From Mercurialis annua (Eukaryota; Streptophyta; Magnoliopsida; Malpighiales; Euphorbiaceae), in NCBI RefSeq assembly GCF_937616625.2, contig NC_065576.1, forward strand, positions 25,528,628 to 25,592,627: a DNA stretch of 64,000 bases, given 5' to 3'. Of this stretch, positions 62,476 through 64,000 are shown in pieces. Both the position numbers and the translations under genes were made by a program. Under the pieces are notes generated by a model, which made no database searches, was not told the origin of the DNA, and saw nothing but the letters and a program-made list of their open reading frames with translations. Each line of letters opens with the position of its first letter. The first letter of the stretch is position 1.

Positions 62476-64000
62476 TAAAGAGAATTGAGACGCGAAAAAT
62501 TAATCTAGCGTCACTTTTCAAGCACACTTTGCGTAATATAACATAACCATGCTGAGGTTATCAGAATGACGCGTTAAAGAGACTTGAGACACGGCATACT
62601 AATCTAGCGTCACTTTTCACGCACATTTTACGTAATATAACCTAACCATGCGTAGGTAATCGGAACGACGCGTTAGAGAGCCTTGTGACGCGACATAAGC
62701 ATGGTAATCGAAACGACGCGTTTAACAGATTTGAGACACGCCATATTAATCTAGCGTAAATTTTTACACACACTTTGCCTAATATATAACCTAACCAAGC
62801 TTATTTAATCGGAACGACGCGTTAAAGAGACTTAAGACGCGACATACTAATCTAGCATCAGTTTTCTCGCAAACTTTACCTAAAATTACCTAACCATGCT
62901 TGGGTACTTGGAACGACGCGTTAAATAGACTTGAGAGGCAGCATACTAATCTATTGTTACTTTTCTGCACGCACACTTTGCGTAATATAACCTAACCATG
63001 CTTAGGTAATCGGAACGACGCGTTAAAGAGACTTGAGACGCAACATACAAATCTAGTGTTCCTTTTCATGCACACTTTGCCTAATATAACCTAACTTAGA
63101 TAATCGGAACGACGCTTTAAACAGACTTGAGACGCGACATACTAATCTAGCGTCACCGTAATATGACCTAACCATGCTTAGGTAATTGGAACGATGCGTT
63201 AAATAGACTTGAGACGCGATATACTAATCTATCGTCATCTTTCACGCACACTTTACGTAATATAACCTAACCATGCTTAGGTAATCAGAACAATGCGTTA
63301 GAGAGACTTCTGACACGACATAAGCATGGTAACTGATACGACGCGTTTGAGATGCGCCGTATTAATCTAGCGTCGCTTTTAACGCCCACATTGTGTAACA
63401 TAACTTAACCATGCTTAGGAAATCGAAACGACGCGTTAGAGAGACTTGAGACGCGACATACTAATCTAAAGTAACTTTTCACGCACACTTTCCGTAATAT
63501 AACCTAACGATGCTTAGGTAATCGAAACGACGCGTTAAAAAGACTTGTGACGCGACATACTATAACCAAACCATGCTTAGGTAATCCGAACGACACGTTA
63601 AAGAGACTTAAGATACGACATACTAATCTATTGTTACTTTTCACGCACACTTTGCATAATATAACCTAACCATGGTTAGTTAATCGGAACGACGCGTTAT
63701 AAAGACTTCTGACGAGACATACTAATCTAGCATTACTTTTTCACGCCTACTTTACGTAATATGACCAAACAATGCTTAGGTAATCGGAACGACGCGTTAA
63801 AGACACTTAAGACACGACATACTAATCTAGCATTACTTTTTCGCGCCTACTTTATGTAATATGACCAAACAATGCTTAGGTAATCAGAACGACGCGTTAA
63901 AGACACTTGAGACGCGACATACTAATCTAGCGTCAGTTTTCACGCACACTTTGCGTAATATAAACCTAAGCCTAGGTAATCGGAACGACGCGTTAAATAG
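62457..64000 (+). repeat. Forward satellite block 7 (runs off the window)
   Basis: Forward monomers continue to the window end. The order of variants to about 63.5 kb follows the forward block around 22.65-23.7 kb: AGAGAATTGAGACGCGA with AAATTAATC, the AGCCTTGTGACGCG short module, a monomer with CACACACTTTGC, and a shortened monomer reading GTCACCGTAATATGACC (63151 here, 23330 there). The offset between the two shortened monomers is 39821 bp. The last 300 bp contain two adjacent similar monomers with TTTTTC(A/G)CGCCTAC and ATGACCAAACAATGC (63724-63770 and 63830-63870). Confidence 0.92.

Larger units (their letters stand above)
1..64000. repeat. Satellite DNA array, 99-bp monomer, whole window
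   Basis: The whole window is built from one tandem repeat. Successive anchors GACGCGACATACTAAT are exactly 99 bp apart where copies are intact (41162, 41261, 41360). Landmarks of one monomer in forward order are the anchor, TCTAGCGTCACTTTTCACG, CACACTTTGCGTAATATAA, the dyad CCTAACCATGCTTAGG, TAATCGGAACGACGCGTTAA and AGAGACTTGA. Most copies differ from this consensus by a few to about twenty bases or carry small deletions. No intervening unique DNA, transposon end, poly-A tract or RNA gene was found on either strand. The scale and inversions suggest constitutive heterochromatin (centromere or pericentromere), which is inference. I do not recognise the family, and a match to a named satellite would need a database search. 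Confidence 0.97.

Noticed and set aside
711..62546. All other open frames of 60-111 codons on both strands as genes
   Set aside because: All translate to the same two periodic peptides, one per strand, ending at the stop in the dyad core of the consensus. They occur because 99 and 48 are multiples of three.
1..64000. CRISPR array
   Set aside because: There is no alternation of constant short repeats with unique spacers. The whole 99-bp period is repetitive and diverges along its length.

Overview
The window is one continuous block of satellite DNA. I find no gene, RNA gene, transposon or single-copy stretch anywhere in the 64 kb. Every line can be read as a diverged copy of one monomer of about 99 bp, at roughly 43% GC. 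It is interspersed with a 48-bp deletion derivative, so 147-bp (99+48) composites are frequent. This points to pericentromeric, centromeric or other heterochromatin of a eukaryote. The species cannot be named from the sequence. CpG is not depleted: about 9 CpGs in the 99-bp consensus, roughly twice the number expected from its base composition. That fits an invertebrate or another lightly methylated genome better than a vertebrate or flowering plant, but it is weak evidence.

Layout. I call an array 'forward' when its dyad core reads CCTAACCATGCTTAGG on the given strand, and 'reverse' when it reads CCTAAGCATGGTTAGG. Orientation changes six times, giving seven blocks: forward 1-496, reverse 497-5484, forward 5485-9552, reverse 9573-20443, forward 20444-45320, reverse 45321-62449, forward 62457-64000. 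Several switch points are hairpins or lie in the dyad core.

Higher-order structure. Within blocks, monomers are grouped into higher-order repeats (HORs) of very different sizes. They include 199 bp (9.66-10.06 kb), 343 bp (34.6-35.3 kb), 380 bp (15.4-16.2 kb), about 585 bp (37.4-38.55 kb), about 1058 bp (2.3-5.5 kb), 1.4-2.4 kb (13.6-19.6 kb), 0.89+0.6 kb (46-52.5 kb) and 1.7 kb (38.6-41 kb). A recent, nearly identical 3934-bp tandem duplication lies at 54521-62388. Segments are also shared between blocks. A 3.57-kb segment of the forward block (27700-31268) reappears inverted at 52549-56133, and 32644-34285 reappears inverted at 56134-58370. The blocks are therefore rearranged copies of each other, not independent arrays.

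The open reading frames (up to 146 codons) are by-products of the monomer. 99, 48 and 147 are all multiples of three, so a frame left open in one copy stays in register in the next. Their translations are the same 33-residue unit repeated, with a stop in the dyad core of the consensus. None is annotated as a gene. The most interesting signals are the dyad core as a recurrent breakpoint, the origin of the 48-bp module by a 7-bp flip plus a 51-bp deletion, and the inverted, reordered multi-kilobase copies.
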